Shown here piece after piece: positions 32,563-32,966 of a DNA stretch of 32,966 bases. Below the pieces are notes generated by a model, which saw only the letters and a list, made by a program, of their open reading frames with translations, made no database searches and was not told the DNA's origin. Position numbers and translations under genes: made by a program. The stretch lies in the NCBI GenBank assembly GCA_965120355.1, contig CBCPMX010000136.1:1-32966 (forward strand), written 5' to 3'. Every line of letters starts with the position of its first letter. The first letter of the stretch is position 1. The stretch is from CBCPMX01 sp965120355 (GTDB lineage Bacteria; Bacillota; Clostridia; Oscillospirales; Oscillospiraceae).

Positions 32563-32615
32563 TACGGCACCTCGATTTTGATTTGGAATGGAAATAGAAA
32601 GACCAATTCCACAAC

Positions 32616-32644
32616 AGTCTAACATAAAACGAAAAAAACTGCAA
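32616..32644 (-). promoter_or_regulatory. Sigma-A promoter of metA
   Basis: Minus-strand TTGCAG (32644-32639) and TAGACT (32621-32616) are 17 bases apart. The -35 box lies only about 20 bases from the first rRNA-type promoter pointing the other way. Confidence 0.72.
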
Positions 32645-32663
32645 CAGAAAGTGAAAAAAGGTG

Positions 32664-32692
32664 TTGACAAATGGAGAAATGCCTGCTAATAT
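32664..32692 (+). promoter_or_regulatory. rRNA-type promoter P1
   Basis: TTGACA (32664-32669) and TAATAT (32687-32692) are 17 bases apart. It is the first of three tandem rightward promoters with perfect -35 boxes and no gene between them and the window edge. Confidence 0.82.
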
Positions 32693-32726
32693 ATTCGAGC
32701 GCTAAGGACAGCGCAGAGATCTGGCA

Positions 32727-32850
32727 AAAAAATTTGAAAAAGTTCTTGACAAGTTTGAAGCCAGATGATATAATACTCAGGCTGCTTGAGAGACCGTCAA
32801 ACACTGGTCAAGAGTCAGAAAAAATCTGAAAAAGTGCTTGACAAATCTGA
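32727..32850 (+). repeat. Imperfect repeat of about 32 bases carrying the P2 and P3 -35 regions
   Basis: The segments at about 32727-32758 and 32819-32850 are near copies; both read A-run, TTTGAAAAAGT or TCTGAAAAAGT, then CTTGACAA and a TTTGA or TCTGA end. The similarity covers the UP-like region and the -35 box but not the spacer or the -10 box, suggesting promoter duplication. Confidence 0.7.
32746..32774 (+). promoter_or_regulatory. rRNA-type promoter P2
   Basis: TTGACA (32746-32751) and TATAAT (32769-32774) are both perfect consensus boxes with 17-base spacing. An A/T-rich upstream segment (32726-32745) resembles an UP element. Confidence 0.9.
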
Positions 32851-32866
32851 GTAAGCGTGGTATTAT
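32838..32866 (+). promoter_or_regulatory. rRNA-type promoter P3
   Basis: TTGACA (32838-32843) and TATTAT (32861-32866) are 17 bases apart, again with an A-rich upstream segment (32819-32837). P2 and P3 lie 92 bases apart. Confidence 0.88.
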
Positions 32867-32966
32867 GACAAAGCCGCAAAAGCGGTTTGCACCTTGTAAA
32901 TTAAACAACGTGAAACATGAACAATTAGCACCTTGGACAAAATGACAAGTTGTTTTTTGAGCGAAA
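32867..32966 (+). promoter_or_regulatory. Probable rRNA operon leader, running off the window
   Basis: After P3 comes a hairpin (CCGC/GCGG near 32874-32885) and an A/T-rich leader ending in TTGTTTTTTGAGCGAAA, which resembles the boxA antitermination region just upstream of 16S genes in Firmicutes. No open frame is present. The 16S gene itself is not in the window, so this is inference from the promoters and leader. Confidence 0.65.

Overview
The window looks like a chromosomal segment of a moderately GC-rich Firmicute of class Clostridia, most likely a gut Oscillospiraceae relative. The grounds are AGGAGG ribosome sites, sigma-A promoters with 17-base spacers, a T-box leader, a monoderm set of lipoproteins and wall enzymes, and the protein sequences themselves. 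The family-level placement is inference. No phage, plasmid or CRISPR is visible. The only mobile element is the 3' end of an ISL3-type insertion sequence at the left edge.

Left part (1-4357): the IS end, then a thioredoxin-reductase-like gene interrupted by one in-frame TGA, a hairpin-rich intergenic stretch, and a divergent pair: a CapA-like membrane-anchored protein (minus) and a membrane-anchored GH25 lysozyme (plus).

Middle (4641-18124): one apparent plus-strand operon of seven genes, and the most unusual part of the window. It has two sugar-type ABC permeases (MalF/MalG-like), an 822-residue membrane-fusion (HlyD/AcrA-like) protein with a very long coiled coil, a MacB-periplasmic-core-like membrane protein with no FtsX domain, and three tandem paralogous lipoproteins of about 850 residues. 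Each lipoprotein joins a propeller-like N-terminal half, carrying an acidic insert, to a C-terminal solute-binding half. No ATPase gene is present. The layout suggests a composite envelope-spanning uptake or sensing system that borrows an ATPase encoded elsewhere.

Branched-chain amino-acid block (18283-24103, minus): a T-box leader with a probable valine specifier (GUC) precedes two complete acetohydroxyacid synthases (large and small subunit, twice) and ketol-acid reductoisomerase. The two large subunits differ at the residue that sets 2-ketobutyrate preference, so the pair may divide the isoleucine and valine/leucine branches.

Right part (24198-32966): rpsO and pnp with structured leaders, including a hairpin that would mask the pnp ribosome site; a D-Ala-D-Ala carboxypeptidase; glucose-6-phosphate isomerase; a second CapA-like protein with an intact metal motif; a small membrane protein; and a MetA-type homoserine acyltransferase whose Glu111 predicts acetyl-CoA use. 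The window ends in three tandem strong promoters and a leader that very probably drive an rRNA operon starting just past the right edge.
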